Shown: positions 26,483-36,699 of the stretch, piece after piece
How the letters are laid out: each line of letters starts with the position of its first letter
How positions within the stretch are numbered: position 1 is the first letter of the stretch
Source of the DNA: Microbacterium invictum
GTDB taxonomy: Bacteria > Actinomycetota > Actinomycetes > Actinomycetales > Microbacteriaceae
Length of the DNA: 64,000 bases
Assembly: GCF_034421375.1 (NCBI RefSeq)
Contig: NZ_CP139779.1
Location: 1,612,001 to 1,676,000, forward strand
Direction: 5' to 3'
Program-made: the position numbers and the translations under genes
The notes under the pieces: model-generated
The model's database searches: none
The model's input: the letters and a program-made list of their open reading frames with translations, nothing else
What the model was told of the DNA's origin: nothing

Positions 26483-26936
26483 GCGGACGACCGCCGCCGA
26501 CGATCCGGATGACCGCGGTTCGGCCGCGCTCGAGTTCATCGTCGTGGGGCTCCTCCTCCTCGTTCCGCTCGTCTACGTCGTCGTCTCGCTGGGGCTCATC
26601 CAGGGCCAGGCCCTCGGAGCCGAAGCCGGAGCCCGTCACGTCGCACGGGCCGTCGCCGGCGCGAGCGATGCCGCGGACGCCGACCGGCGCGCCGAGGCCG
26701 TGATCGCCTCGATCACGGAGGAGTACGGCCTCGACCCCGACCGCATCGACCTCTCGCTCGCGTGCGCTCCGGCGGGCGCCGCATGTCCGCGAGCGGGCGC
26801 GACCCTGCTCGTGCGGGTCCGCAGCACCGTCTCGCTGCCCCTCGTGCCGCCCGTGTTCGGTCTCGACCGGATCGCGGCCGTCCCGGTCGAGGCGACGGCG
26901 GCCGAGCGCGTGTCGCGCTTCTGGGAGGGCGGATGA
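26457..26936 (+). CDS. TadE-like minor pilin, second copy
   Basis: About 159 residues from ATG 26457 (GTG 26451 also possible; both lie within the preceding gene). It repeats the TadE layout: DDRGSAALEFIVVG then a hydrophobic helix and an exported domain containing a CAPAGAAC cysteine pair that may form a disulfide. It overlaps the previous gene by 26 bases. Confidence 0.83.
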   Translation: MRPWSRSTERTTAADDPDDRGSAALEFIVVGLLLLVPLVYVVVSLGLIQGQALGAEAGARHVARAVAGASDAADADRRAEAVIASITEEYGLDPDRIDLSLACAPAGAACPRAGATLLVRVRSTVSLPLVPPVFGLDRIAAVPVEATAAERVSRFWEGG

Positions 26937-27367
26937 CGCGCCGCGCACGGCCCGCCGCTGCACGGTCCGACGAGACCGGCAGCGTCCTGCTCCTCACGCT
27001 CGGCTACGCGATCCTCACCCTCGTGGTGGTCTTCGTCTGTGTCGACGCGACGAGTCTTTACCTCGCTCAGAAGCGGGTCGACGCGGCGGCCGACGCCGCC
27101 GCCCTGGCGGGTGCGGACGGGTTCGAACTCGTCGTCGACGGCGGTGAGCCGCGCGCCGTTCTCACCGACGACGACGTCGCCGAGCTCGCCGCGGCGCTCG
27201 TCGATCAGTGGGGCGGTGATCTGCGGATCATCGCGGCGGGCACGCCGGACGGCACGTCGGCGCGGGTGACGGTGGCGGGCACCTGGCGACCGCCCATCGC
27301 CACGGCCTTCGTCCCGGAGGGCGTGCCGCTCGAGGCGACGGCGACCAGCCGCACTGCGCTGCGGTGA
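26933..27367 (+). CDS. TadG-like pilus assembly protein
   Basis: 144 residues, coupled to its neighbour by an ATGA overlap. DETGSVLLLTLGYAIL starts one membrane helix; the following DAAADAAALAGADG segment is the hallmark of TadG/Flp-Tad helicase-like secreted proteins. It is shorter than full TadG, lacking a von Willebrand domain. It closes the pilus operon, 16 bases from the convergent DUF1304 gene. Confidence 0.83.
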   Translation: MTRRARPAAARSDETGSVLLLTLGYAILTLVVVFVCVDATSLYLAQKRVDAAADAAALAGADGFELVVDGGEPRAVLTDDDVAELAAALVDQWGGDLRIIAAGTPDGTSARVTVAGTWRPPIATAFVPEGVPLEATATSRTALR

Positions 27368-27383
27368 CGCCCTGAGAGGGAAG

Positions 27384-27773
27384 TCAGGCGGTCAGACCGA
27401 TCGCGAGCGAGATGATCGCGATCAGAGGCGGCACCGCCTGGATGGCGGCCGGCCGCAGCATCCGCCGGTTGGACAGGACGAGCACGAGGCCCGCGGCGAC
27501 CATCGACCCGGTGCCGACGAACACCAGCGTCGCACCGACGACCGTGGCGCCGACGGCGACGAGCACGATGCCCACAAGCGCCGAGACGGCCAGGAACAGG
27601 TTGTAGAAGCCCTGGTTGAACGCCATCGCCCGCGTCGCCTGCGCCTCCTCGAGGCTGCGGATGCCGAAGGTCCGGCGGGTGCGGGCGCTCGTCCAGGTCA
27701 CCGACTCCAGCACGAAGATGTAGACGTGGATCACCGCAGCGATGGCTGCGAAGACGAGTCCTGCGACGACCAT
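27384..27773 (-). CDS. DUF1304 family membrane protein
   Basis: 129 residues with four hydrophobic helices and the family stretch ESVTWTS...FNQGFYNLFLA. Function is unknown. TAGTCT (27781-27786, minus strand) ends 7 bases before ATG 27773, suggesting its own leaderless transcript. Confidence 0.88.
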   Translation of the reverse strand: MVVAGLVFAAIAAVIHVYIFVLESVTWTSARTRRTFGIRSLEEAQATRAMAFNQGFYNLFLAVSALVGIVLVAVGATVVGATLVFVGTGSMVAAGLVLVLSNRRMLRPAAIQAVPPLIAIISLAIGLTA

Positions 27774-27804
27774 GCTCCTGAGACTACGCCCGGGGCGCCG
27801 CGGA

Positions 27805-29136
27805 TCACGGGCGCGGCACGAACCGCGGAACCCACCGGGCGAACGCTCCCGCGCCGACGAATCCGACGACGCCGATCACGGCGGCGGCGACCGACAGGGA
27901 TGCCGCCGCCGCGATCGCCGACACCGCCAGCGGCGCCAGGGCGCCCCCGGCGTCGGTCAGCGTGCGCCACGAGCCGAGGAACGGCGCGGGGTCCTCGGGC
28001 GGGGCCGCGTCGGCGCCGAGGGTGAGGAGGATGCCGCTGGAGAGACCGTTGCCGACCCCCAGCACGGCGCCGAACATCGCGAACCACATGTCCGCCGACG
28101 CGAGGTCGTGCGTGAACGCCAGGGCGAGGAAGCCTGCCCCCATGAGGATCATCGCGGGAAGCGCCGCCCACAGCCGGCCGAACCGGTCCATCACCTGGCC
28201 GCTGGCGTAGAAGAGGGCGAAGTCGATGGCGCCCGACACCCCGACCACGAGCGCGATGGTCTGCGCGTCCAGGCCGATCGAGACTCCCCACAGCGGCAGG
28301 ACGACCTGTCGCGCCGATCGGACGGCGGAGAGGGATGCCGCGGCGACGCCGAGCCGCGACAGCACGGCCCGATGACGCCACATCGTGCGGAAGACCCCCT
28401 CCCGCCGTCGTGCCCGTCCGAGAACGGGTACGGATCCCGTCGTCACCGGCTCGCCGGTGTCGGACTCGCCGGGTCGGGTGTCGCCGGCGCGGGCGGCCGA
28501 CGCGGCGGCATCCGTTCGAGCCTCGTCCATCCGCAGTGCTCGCTCGGGATCGGGGCCGAGGAGCACCAGGGCGATGACGGCGGCGAGGCAGACGCCGAAG
28601 AACCAGATGCTCGCCGCCTCTCCGCCGAAGAGGGCGATGAGGGCGGCGGAGACGAAGGGACCCACGAACATCCCGAGACGGAACGTGCCCCCCAGCAGCG
28701 ACAGCGCCCGCGCGCGGAACGACAGCGGCACCCGGGTGGTCATGAACGAGTGCCGGGCCAGGCCGAAGGCCGCCGCGCAGAACCCGATGACGAACACCGA
28801 GGCGGCGAACACCCCGAGCCCCGGGGCGACGACCATGCCCACGACCCCGAGGAGGGCCAGCACTCCGGCGATCGCCATGGTGAACCGTTCGCCGATGCGT
28901 GCGACGGCGTACCCCGCGGGGATGTTGCCGCAGAGCTGGCCGACGACGAGGGCCGAGCCCACGAGTGCCGCCGTGGCGACGTCGGCGCCCAGCCGCGCCG
29001 CGATGACGGGGATGAGCGGCAGGATGGCGCCCTCGCCGAGGGCGAACAGCAGCGTCGGGCCGTAGATCATCGGCGCGAAGCGGCCGAGCACTGCCGCCGC
29101 GCCGGGGGAGCGGGGCGGGAGATCTGACACGATCAT
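27805..29136 (-). CDS. Major facilitator superfamily transporter
   Basis: 443 residues, about 12 membrane helices in two six-helix halves joined by a cytoplasmic loop near residue 205-240. It resembles drug or metabolite exporters, but no substrate motif allows a call. Its ATG lies 20 bases from the divergent prfB start, and both genes appear to use overlapping -10 boxes at 29143-29149. Confidence 0.9.
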   Translation of the reverse strand: MIVSDLPPRSPGAAAVLGRFAPMIYGPTLLFALGEGAILPLIPVIAARLGADVATAALVGSALVVGQLCGNIPAGYAVARIGERFTMAIAGVLALLGVVGMVVAPGLGVFAASVFVIGFCAAAFGLARHSFMTTRVPLSFRARALSLLGGTFRLGMFVGPFVSAALIALFGGEAASIWFFGVCLAAVIALVLLGPDPERALRMDEARTDAAASAARAGDTRPGESDTGEPVTTGSVPVLGRARRREGVFRTMWRHRAVLSRLGVAAASLSAVRSARQVVLPLWGVSIGLDAQTIALVVGVSGAIDFALFYASGQVMDRFGRLWAALPAMILMGAGFLALAFTHDLASADMWFAMFGAVLGVGNGLSSGILLTLGADAAPPEDPAPFLGSWRTLTDAGGALAPLAVSAIAAAASLSVAAAVIGVVGFVGAGAFARWVPRFVPRP

Positions 29137-29142
29137 CCACGT

Positions 29143-29149
29143 TAGTCTG
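29143..29149. promoter_or_regulatory. Overlapping divergent -10 boxes for prfB and the MFS gene
   Basis: Plus strand TAGTCT (29143-29148) lies 8 bases before the prfB ATG; minus strand CAGACT (29149-29144) lies 7 bases before the MFS ATG. The two boxes share five base pairs. Confidence 0.4.
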
Positions 29150-29156
29150 GAGTGTC

Positions 29157-30269
29157 ATGCTCGAATTCGATCCGTCCGACGACATCAAGGCCCTCCGGTC
29201 CACGTTCTCCGACATCAAGGCCGTCGTCGACGTCGACGCCCTGGAGTCCGAGATCGCGCGCCTCAGCGAGGAAGCCGGCGCCCCCGACCTCTGGGACGAC
29301 GTCGACAAGGCGCAGAAGGTCACCAGCGCCCTCAGCCACCGCCAGAGCGAGCTCAAGCGCATCTCCGAGATCGAGCAGCGCCTCGACGATCTCGAGGTGC
29401 TCGTCGAACTGGCCAACGAGATGGACGACGAGGACTCCGCCGAGGAGGCCCGTCACGAGATCGCCGAGCTGGAGGACGTCATCGGACAGCTCGAGGTGCA
29501 GACGCTCCTCGACGGCGAGTACGATGACCGCTCCGCGGTGGTGACGATCCGATCCGGCGCGGGCGGCGACGACGCCACCGACTTCGCCGAGATGCTCATG
29601 CGCATGTACCTGCGGTGGGCCGAGCGGCACAAGTACCCCGTCAAGGTCATGGACACCTCGTACGCCGAGGGCGCCGGTATCAAGTCCGCGACGTTCGAGA
29701 TCGACGCCCCCTACGCCTATGGCACGCTGTCGGTCGAGGCCGGCACCCACCGGCTCGCCCGGATCAGCCCGTTCGGCGCCGCCGACAAGCGGCAGACGTC
29801 CTTCGCGGCGGTCGAGGTGATCCCCGTGATGGAGGAGGCCGTCGAGGTCGACATCCCCGAGGGCGACATCCGCGTCGATGTGTTCCGCTCGTCCGGCCCC
29901 GGCGGGCAGTCGGTGAACACGACGGACTCGGCGGTGCGCATCACCCACCTCCCGACCGGGATCGTGGTGTCGATGCAGAACGAGAAGTCGCAGATCCAGA
30001 ACCGCGCGGCCGCGATGCGCGTGCTCCAGACGCGCCTATTGTTGCTCAAGCGCGAAGAGGAGGCAGCGAAGAAGAAGGAGCTCGCGGGCACCATCACCGC
30101 CAGCTGGGGCGACCAGATGCGCTCCTACTTCCTCTACGGCCAGCAGCTGGTCAAAGACCTGCGCACCGGGCACGAGGTCGGCAACCCGGCACCGGTCTTC
30201 GACGGCGACATCGACGGTTTCATCGCCGCCGGCATCCGCTGGCGAAAGCGCAAGGACGACGACGACTGA
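29157..30269 (+). CDS. prfB: Peptide chain release factor 2
   Basis: 370 residues. RF2 reads UGA and UAA stop codons and triggers peptide release. The stop-reading tripeptide SPF (204-206) and the catalytic GGQ (249-251) are both present. The frame is continuous: the autoregulatory +1 frameshift of E. coli prfB is absent, as is usual in actinobacteria. It heads the conserved order prfB-ftsE-ftsX-smpB. Confidence 0.97.
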   Translation: MLEFDPSDDIKALRSTFSDIKAVVDVDALESEIARLSEEAGAPDLWDDVDKAQKVTSALSHRQSELKRISEIEQRLDDLEVLVELANEMDDEDSAEEARHEIAELEDVIGQLEVQTLLDGEYDDRSAVVTIRSGAGGDDATDFAEMLMRMYLRWAERHKYPVKVMDTSYAEGAGIKSATFEIDAPYAYGTLSVEAGTHRLARISPFGAADKRQTSFAAVEVIPVMEEAVEVDIPEGDIRVDVFRSSGPGGQSVNTTDSAVRITHLPTGIVVSMQNEKSQIQNRAAAMRVLQTRLLLLKREEEAAKKKELAGTITASWGDQMRSYFLYGQQLVKDLRTGHEVGNPAPVFDGDIDGFIAAGIRWRKRKDDDD

Positions 30270-30334
30270 CGGATGACGCCGCGCCGGGTGTCGCTCGGCG
30301 CATGCGGCGAACCGCCGCTTAGGCTCGTCACGCC

Positions 30335-31386
<1,052 letters not shown>

Positions 31387-31390
<4 letters not shown>

Positions 31391-32301
31391 GGGTCGGTCT
31401 GGTGCTGACCGAGGCGTTCACGGGCCTTCGCCGCAACGCCTCGATGGTCATCTCGGTGGTGCTCGTCACCTTCGTCTCGCTCACCTTCGTGGGGGCGGCG
31501 ATCCTCATGCAGATGCAGATCGGGAAGATGGAGAACTTCTGGGCCGACCGTGCCCAGGTAGCCATCAGCATGTGCACGTCGGTGTCGACCCAGGAGGGCA
31601 CCTGTGCGGGAGGGGTCGCCACCGCCGAACAGATCGCCGCCGTGCAGGCCCAGCTCGACAGTCCCGCCATCTCACCGCTCATCGACGAGGTGCGATTCGA
31701 GAACCGCGACGAGGCGTACCAGAACGTGATCGACCTGCTCGGCGAGGACTACGCCAGCGTCATCACCCCCGATCAGCTGAACGAGACCTTCCGGATCAAC
31801 CTCGTGGACCACCGGCGATCGGATGTCATCATCGAGGCCTTCCAGGGCACGGACGGCGTCGAAGTCGTCGAGGATCAGCTGCAGTACCTCGATCCGCTCT
31901 TCTCCGCGCTGACCGTCGCGACCTACATCGCGGTCGGCATCGCCGGACTGATGCTCATCGCCGCCGTCCTCCTCATCGCGACCACGATCCGGCTGTCGGC
32001 CTTCGCGCGACGCCGGGAGCTCGGGATCATGCGCATGGTGGGGGCATCGAACCGGTTCATCCAGACCCCCTTCGTGCTGGAGGGAGTGTTCGCCGCGCTG
32101 ATCGGCTCGATCCTCGCCAGCATCACAGTTGTCCTCGGGCTGCGGTTCGGCGTCGAGGAGCTGCGCGGCAGGGTGCAGTTCGTCACGACCTGGGTGGACG
32201 GGGGCGACGTCGCCGTCGTCATCCCCGTGATCGTCGCCATCGGTGTGATCCTGGCCGCGCTCTCGGCGAGCTTCGCCATCCGCCGGTGGCTGCGGACCTG
32301 A
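31387..32301 (+). CDS. ftsX: Cell division protein FtsX
   Basis: 304 residues. One N-terminal membrane helix, an extracellular domain of about 130 residues containing two cysteines (CTSVSTQEGTC) that may bridge, then three C-terminal helices: the FtsX topology. The external domain recruits a cell-wall hydrolase. It is translated with ftsE through an ATGA overlap. Confidence 0.95.
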
Positions 32302-32381
32302 AGCCTGCTAAGCTGGCGGGCTGCCGTGCGCGATCCGGAAGGACGGATGCCGCTGCGCGGCCGTGAAGGAGGAGGGCAGCC

Positions 32382-32858
32382 ATGGCACGCGAACGCGGTG
32401 AGAAGGTCATCGCGACGAACCGTCGCGCGCGCCACGACTACCTCATCGACAAGACCTACGAGGCGGGGCTCGTCCTCACCGGCACCGAGGTGAAGTCCCT
32501 GCGGCAGGGTCGGGCCAACCTCACCGACGGCTACGCGTACATCGACGGCGGAGAGGCCTTCCTCGACGCGGTCCACATCCCCGAGTACTCGCAGGGTCAC
32601 TGGACGAATCACGCGGCCAAGCGCACGCGCAAGCTCCTCCTGCACAAGGACGAGATCGTCAAGCTCTCCCACGCCGTCTCCGCCGGCGGCTACACCCTCG
32701 TTCCGCTGCGCCTGTACTTCTCCGATGGTCGCGCGAAGGTCGAGATCGCCGTCGCGAAGGGCAAGCGCGAGTTCGACAAGCGTCAGACCCTTCGCGAGCG
32801 CCAGGACCGCCGCGAGGCGGAGCGGGCGATGCGCACCCGCAACCGTCTCGGCGAGTGA
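32382..32858 (+). CDS. smpB: SsrA-binding protein
   Basis: 158 residues. SmpB binds tmRNA and brings it to stalled ribosomes. The core has [17 protein letters not shown] and [12 protein letters not shown]; the basic C-terminal tail that enters the mRNA channel is present. GAAGGAGGAG precedes the ATG. Its RNA partner ssrA is at 36700-37068, separated by the surface module. Confidence 0.96.
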   Translation: MARERGEKVIATNRRARHDYLIDKTYEAGLVLTGTEVKSLRQGRANLTDGYAYIDGGEAFLDAVHIPEYSQGHWTNHAAKRTRKLLLHKDEIVKLSHAVSAGGYTLVPLRLYFSDGRAKVEIAVAKGKREFDKRQTLRERQDRREAERAMRTRNRLGE

Positions 32859-32883
32859 CGCTCCGCCCCGCTGATGCGGGCGG

Positions 32884-33552
32884 TCACCGGGCGATGAAGC
32901 GTGCGTCGACCGTCGCAGCGACGACCACATCGGTGGGCTGGAGCCGGATGTCCGCGCCTCCGGCGTCACCGCTGAACGCCGCGCGCGCCATGAGCGGGCG
33001 AGCCGATTCGGCGCGCGCTCCGCGATCCTCGGTCAGCATCCCCGCATCGGCGACCTCGATCGGGGTCACGTCCGACAGCCCGAGCGCCCGGGCGTAGGCC
33101 GTCGCGCGTTCGACGGCGACGGTCACCGCCTCGGCGGCGACCGAGCGTTCGAGAGCGGCGCGGGTCAGGGGCGACAGCCGCCACTCGACGCCGGAGAACT
33201 GCACGCCGTCGCGCTCGATGACCTCGCTCGCCCACGTCGAGAGGGCGCCGAAATCGGTGAAGGTGGCGGCGAGGTTCACTGCGGCGTGGACGACAGGGGC
33301 CAGACGTTTGCCGTCCGCGTTCCACGGACGCTCCGACCACACCGCCACGCTGTCGCTCGACCACTGCGCGACGCGACCCGCCGCGCGGGCGGAGTCGAGT
33401 TCGTCGCGCAGCGGCGCGGTCCACGCGGACACCTCCGAGACCACCTGTTCCCTCGTTGCGCCCTCGGCGCGCACCACCAGGGTTGCGACGGCCTCCTCGG
33501 GCGCCACCCGAGCCTCGTGCTCTCCGTGCACCGTCACCACGACCTCTTTCAT
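32884..33552 (-). CDS. SIMPL domain (DUF541) protein
   Basis: 222 residues. The SIMPL fold is seen from EVVVTVHGEHEARVAPEEA through the repeated alpha/beta units and a final VVVAATVDARF strand. Unlike many SIMPL proteins it has no signal peptide, so it is likely cytoplasmic. Function unknown. ATG 33552 is chosen because TAGAGT (33560-33565, minus strand) ends 7 bases upstream. It is convergent with smpB. Confidence 0.85.
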   Translation of the reverse strand: MKEVVVTVHGEHEARVAPEEAVATLVVRAEGATREQVVSEVSAWTAPLRDELDSARAAGRVAQWSSDSVAVWSERPWNADGKRLAPVVHAAVNLAATFTDFGALSTWASEVIERDGVQFSGVEWRLSPLTRAALERSVAAEAVTVAVERATAYARALGLSDVTPIEVADAGMLTEDRGARAESARPLMARAAFSGDAGGADIRLQPTDVVVAATVDARFIAR

Positions 33553-33596
33553 GAGGGCGACTCTACGGCGCGCTGTCAGAAAAATCTCATGCTGCT

Positions 33597-33628
33597 GCAT
33601 CCAAACGCGTCGGGTCCCGGGAAGTACT
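33597..33628 (+). promoter_or_regulatory. Possible ECF sigma promoter before the DUF4397 gene
   Basis: GCATCCAA (33597-33604) is followed 16 bases later by GAAGTACT (33621-33628). The -35 half resembles the CATCC element known for SigK-type ECF factors; the -10 half is less clear. An ECF sigma gene lies in the same module at 35160. The site is 49 bases before the ATG. Confidence 0.35.
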
Positions 33629-33676
33629 ACATGAAAGGCGGTGACCCTCACTGCCACTCACCCCAGGAGGATCTTC

Positions 33677-34501
33677 ATGCGCAAGACCATGGTTGCCGGC
33701 CTCACGGTCGGCCTTGTCGCGGCACTGGGCCTCGCCCTTCCCGCGAACGCCAGCACGAGCGGCGAGGCTCAGCTTTCGGTGCTGCACGGCATCCCCGACA
33801 CCCCCGTCGACGTCTACGTCAATGGCGAGCTGACCCTCGACGACTTCCAGCCCGGCGACCTCGCCGGACCGCTGGCGCTTGCCGCCGGTACCTACGACAT
33901 CGCCCTGACGGCGACGGACGCAGCGGACGCCAGCGCGCCGATCCTCGAGGCTTCGGTCCCGCTGGAGGCCGGTGTCAACTACACCGCCACCGCCAACCTG
34001 ACCGAGGCGGGCGAGCCGGCTCTGAACGCCTTCGTCAACGACACCGCGCAGACCGCCGCGGGTGAAGGTCGCCTGACGGTGCGCCACGTGGCCGCCGCCC
34101 CCGCCGTCGACGTCCTCGCGGGTGGTACGGCCGTCATCACCGGGCTCACCAACCCCAACGAGGAGTCCCTCAACCTGCCCGCCGGCACCATCTCGGCCGC
34201 GGTCGCGCTCGAGGGTACGACCGAGCCCGTCATCGGCCCGGCGGACGTCAATGTCGCCGAGGGTACGCTGACGATCGTCTACGCGTGGGGCTCGGCTGAG
34301 GCCGGCAACCTCGCGCTCGCGGTGCAGACCATCGACGGTCTGCACGGTGGTCCCTCGGGTGGCGTCCCGTCGGGTGCCGGTGGCCAGCTGGCCGCGCAGG
34401 ACACGCTCGTGCAGGGTGTGTGGCTTGCCGCCGGCCTCCTGGTCGCCCTCGGCGTCGCCGGTGGCACCGTGGTCGCCGTCCGCGCTCGCAGCGGACGCTG
34501 A
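33677..34501 (+). CDS. Secreted DUF4397 surface protein with sorting-signal-like tail
   Basis: 274 residues from ATG 33677, after an AGGAGG ribosome site. A Sec signal peptide (about 1-26, ending ANAS) is followed by two DUF4397 units starting LSVLHGIPDTPVDVYV and LTVRHVAAAPAVDVL. The tail is organised like a wall sorting signal: a Gly/Ser linker, a polar segment LAAQDT, a hydrophobic helix of about 24 residues, then RARSGR. No LPxTG or LAxTG is present. The next gene is a class F sortase. It may be anchored by that sortase through an unusual motif or stay as a membrane protein. Confidence 0.88.
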   Translation: MRKTMVAGLTVGLVAALGLALPANASTSGEAQLSVLHGIPDTPVDVYVNGELTLDDFQPGDLAGPLALAAGTYDIALTATDAADASAPILEASVPLEAGVNYTATANLTEAGEPALNAFVNDTAQTAAGEGRLTVRHVAAAPAVDVLAGGTAVITGLTNPNEESLNLPAGTISAAVALEGTTEPVIGPADVNVAEGTLTIVYAWGSAEAGNLALAVQTIDGLHGGPSGGVPSGAGGQLAAQDTLVQGVWLAAGLLVALGVAGGTVVAVRARSGR

Positions 34502-34518
34502 TCGGCGAGGATAGAAGG

Positions 34519-35163
34519 ATGATGAGGGCGAGGCGAGCGGTACCCCTGGCGGTACTTCTCGTCCTCGCCCTCACCGGCTGCGGCACCGCTTCGGTCGAGA
34601 CGGCGCCGCAGCCGGCAACCTCCCTTCCCGCCCCGGAAATCTCGGCTCCGGCGCCGACCCCCTCCGTAGAGATCCCCGTGGCGCCGGCCACACCCGCACC
34701 GGCTGCCGTCGTACCGGCCCCGGTGCGGGTGTCGGTGGCCGACGCGGGAATCGACGTCCCGGTGATCCCGGTCGGCGTCGATGCCAACCAGGCGATGGAG
34801 CTCCCCGAGGATCCGGCGGTCGCCGGGTGGTACCGATTCGGTCCGGGCCCGCAGTCCCCGGAGGGCCGTACCGTGGTCTCCGCTCACGTCGACATGCCGG
34901 GGTACGGCATCGGCCCCTTCAGCCGCATCCGGGATCTGGCGCAGGGGACGCTCATCGAGGTCACCGACGACACCGGGAACCTCACCCGCTACCGGCTGGA
35001 TTCGGTGACCTATTACAAGAAGGCCGACCTTCCTGTCGATGACTTGTTCGCCCGTTCCGGTTCCCCCATGCTGGTGCTCATCACCTGTGGCGGTCCTTTC
35101 GATGCCTCGATCGGTCGCTACGAGGACAATGTGGTGGCCCTCGCCACCCCGGTACAGGAATGA
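34519..35163 (+). CDS. Class F sortase, predicted lipoprotein
   Basis: 214 residues. The N-terminus is a lipoprotein signal with lipobox ALTGC (Cys 21), then a Pro/Ala-rich linker (22-68) and a sortase domain. Catalytic His 123 (SAHVD), Cys 190 (LITCGG) and Arg 200 (SIGRYEDN) are in place. Class F sortases of actinobacteria are mostly uncharacterised, and a lipid anchor replaces the usual helix. It overlaps the sigma factor start by 4 bases, so enzyme and regulator come from one message. Confidence 0.9.
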   Translation: MMRARRAVPLAVLLVLALTGCGTASVETAPQPATSLPAPEISAPAPTPSVEIPVAPATPAPAAVVPAPVRVSVADAGIDVPVIPVGVDANQAMELPEDPAVAGWYRFGPGPQSPEGRTVVSAHVDMPGYGIGPFSRIRDLAQGTLIEVTDDTGNLTRYRLDSVTYYKKADLPVDDLFARSGSPMLVLITCGGPFDASIGRYEDNVVALATPVQE

Positions 35164-35750
35164 GCGCCTCGATGAGCATCGACAATGCGGCGGCCGCCCC
35201 GCCGGGAGCAGCCGACGAGGGCGTGGGGGAGCGATTCCGTGACGGCGACGAACGAGCGCTCGAGGAGATCTACCGTCGCTGGTCCCCGGTCGTGTTCACC
35301 CTGGCACTCCGATCGCTCGGAGACCGGACCGACGCCGAGGACGTGACGCAGAAGACCTTCGTCTCGGCATGGGGCTCCCGGGCGAGTTTCGATCCCTCGA
35401 AGGCACGCGTGTCCACGTGGCTGATCGCCATCGCCCGCCGCCGCATCGCCGACACCCATGAGGCCCGTGCGCGGATCGGCGCCCTGCAGCGGGAGCTGGA
35501 GAGGGTGGCTGAGCCGATGGGACGCTCCGCGCCCGAGGTCGACATCGGCGATACGATCCTTCTCGCCGACGAGATCAGCCGGCTCGAACCCGACGCCCGA
35601 GAAGTCGTCAAGCTCGCGTTCTACGACGATCTGACGCACCAGCAGATCGCCAGCCGATTGGACATGCCACTCGGCACCGTCAAGAGCCACATCCGCCGAA
35701 GTCTTACCCGTCTGCGATCCCGATTGGAGGTGAGTCATGCCGCATCTTGA
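35160..35750 (+). CDS. ECF-type RNA polymerase sigma factor
   Basis: 196 residues. Region 2 (about 22-100, with DAEDVTQKTFVSAW) binds the -10 element; region 4 (about 135-190) carries the HQQIASRLDMPLGTVKSHI helix-turn-helix. It resembles the SigK/ECF19 group, which pairs with RskA-type anti-sigma factors, and such a gene overlaps its end. It probably directs transcription of this surface module. Confidence 0.9.
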   Translation: MSASMSIDNAAAAPPGAADEGVGERFRDGDERALEEIYRRWSPVVFTLALRSLGDRTDAEDVTQKTFVSAWGSRASFDPSKARVSTWLIAIARRRIADTHEARARIGALQRELERVAEPMGRSAPEVDIGDTILLADEISRLEPDAREVVKLAFYDDLTHQQIASRLDMPLGTVKSHIRRSLTRLRSRLEVSHAAS

Positions 35751-36540
35751 GTCGCACCTCGATCCCGAGGTCCTGACGCTGCTCGCCATCGGGGAACCGG
35801 TGGCGACGCCCGCCGAGCAGGATCACCTCAGCACGTGCCCGCGCTGCGGAGGGGAGCTGTCCGCTCTGAGCCGCACCGTCGTGGCCGGTCGCTCCACCGT
35901 TCTGCTGGAAGACCTCGAGTCTCCGCCCGAGCGCGTCTGGTCGCGCATCTCGGAGGAGCTCGGATTCTCCGGCTCCACAGCGATCTCCGACGCGGCTGCC
36001 GCCTCCGAGATCGATCCCGCCGCGGAGACCGTCCGCCTCGAGCCCGCGGACGCGGGGGAGCGCGCCGCCGCCGAGTCGGGCGGAGCCCCCGCCCCCGCTC
36101 GGCGTCGCACCGGACTTCTGCGCGGGCTGTTCGTTCTCGCCGCGAGCGTCGCCATCCTCGGCGTGGCTGTCGGCGGATGGGCGCTGACGAGGCAGGCGAC
36201 CGTGGTCGAGCTGGCATCCGCCGAACTCGCGGCATTCCCGGACCACCCCGGCGCTGAGGGGTCTGCCGTCGTCGTCGAACGCGGAGACGAGCGGGTCATC
36301 GAGGTGACCCTGGATGCGGATGTGGACCCCGGCAGCAACCGCGAGGTGTGGTTGATCACCGAGGACGCGACGTCAATCGTGAGTCTCGGAATGCTCGAGG
36401 GGCAGACCGGAGAGTTCGTGGTGCCCGCCGACATCGACCTTCGGGAGTACGTCCTGGTCGACGTCTCGGACGAGCCGGTGGACGGGGATCCGGCACATTC
36501 CGGTGATTCGATCGTCCGAGGAGCGCTGGACTTCGCCTGA
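35737..36540 (+). CDS. Membrane anti-sigma factor, RskA-like
   Basis: 267 residues, overlapping the sigma gene by 14 bases. The cytoplasmic N-terminus has a zinc anti-sigma motif (DHLSTCPRCGGEL), a linker, one membrane helix (about 128-150) and an external RskA-type domain of about 110 residues. In this family regulated proteolysis of the anchor frees the sigma factor. The signal sensed is unknown. Confidence 0.88.
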   Translation: MPHLESHLDPEVLTLLAIGEPVATPAEQDHLSTCPRCGGELSALSRTVVAGRSTVLLEDLESPPERVWSRISEELGFSGSTAISDAAAASEIDPAAETVRLEPADAGERAAAESGGAPAPARRRTGLLRGLFVLAASVAILGVAVGGWALTRQATVVELASAELAAFPDHPGAEGSAVVVERGDERVIEVTLDADVDPGSNREVWLITEDATSIVSLGMLEGQTGEFVVPADIDLREYVLVDVSDEPVDGDPAHSGDSIVRGALDFA

Positions 36541-36619
36541 CGTGGTGGCGGCGCGCCGGGGGAGAGGCACCCGGTCGCGTCGCCATCCTCGTGGAATGGC
36601 GCGGCGTCGGCATCCGTTG

Positions 36620-36625
36620 TATCCT
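36620..36625 (+). promoter_or_regulatory. Possible -10 box TATCCT for tmRNA
   Basis: It lies about 75 bases before the mature tmRNA end, leaving a leader to be trimmed. No clear -35 is seen. Nothing else is evident in 36541-36699. Confidence 0.3.
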
Positions 36626-36699
36626 GATGTGCTCGGTCGTCTTCCGTCCGAGGTCAACAACTCCACAGTGCGACAGCGGCTCCCTCTCCAGGGATCCAT

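Noticed and set aside
27368..27390. Terminator between the Tad operon and DUF1304
   Set aside because: Only a 7-base stem with a bulge and no T run; too weak to list.
29157..29260. Programmed frameshift in prfB
   Set aside because: The whole 370-residue protein is in one frame, with no internal stop near codon 25.
34351..34501. Classical LPxTG signal in the DUF4397 protein
   Set aside because: No LPxTG or LAxTG is present; only the general layout matches.
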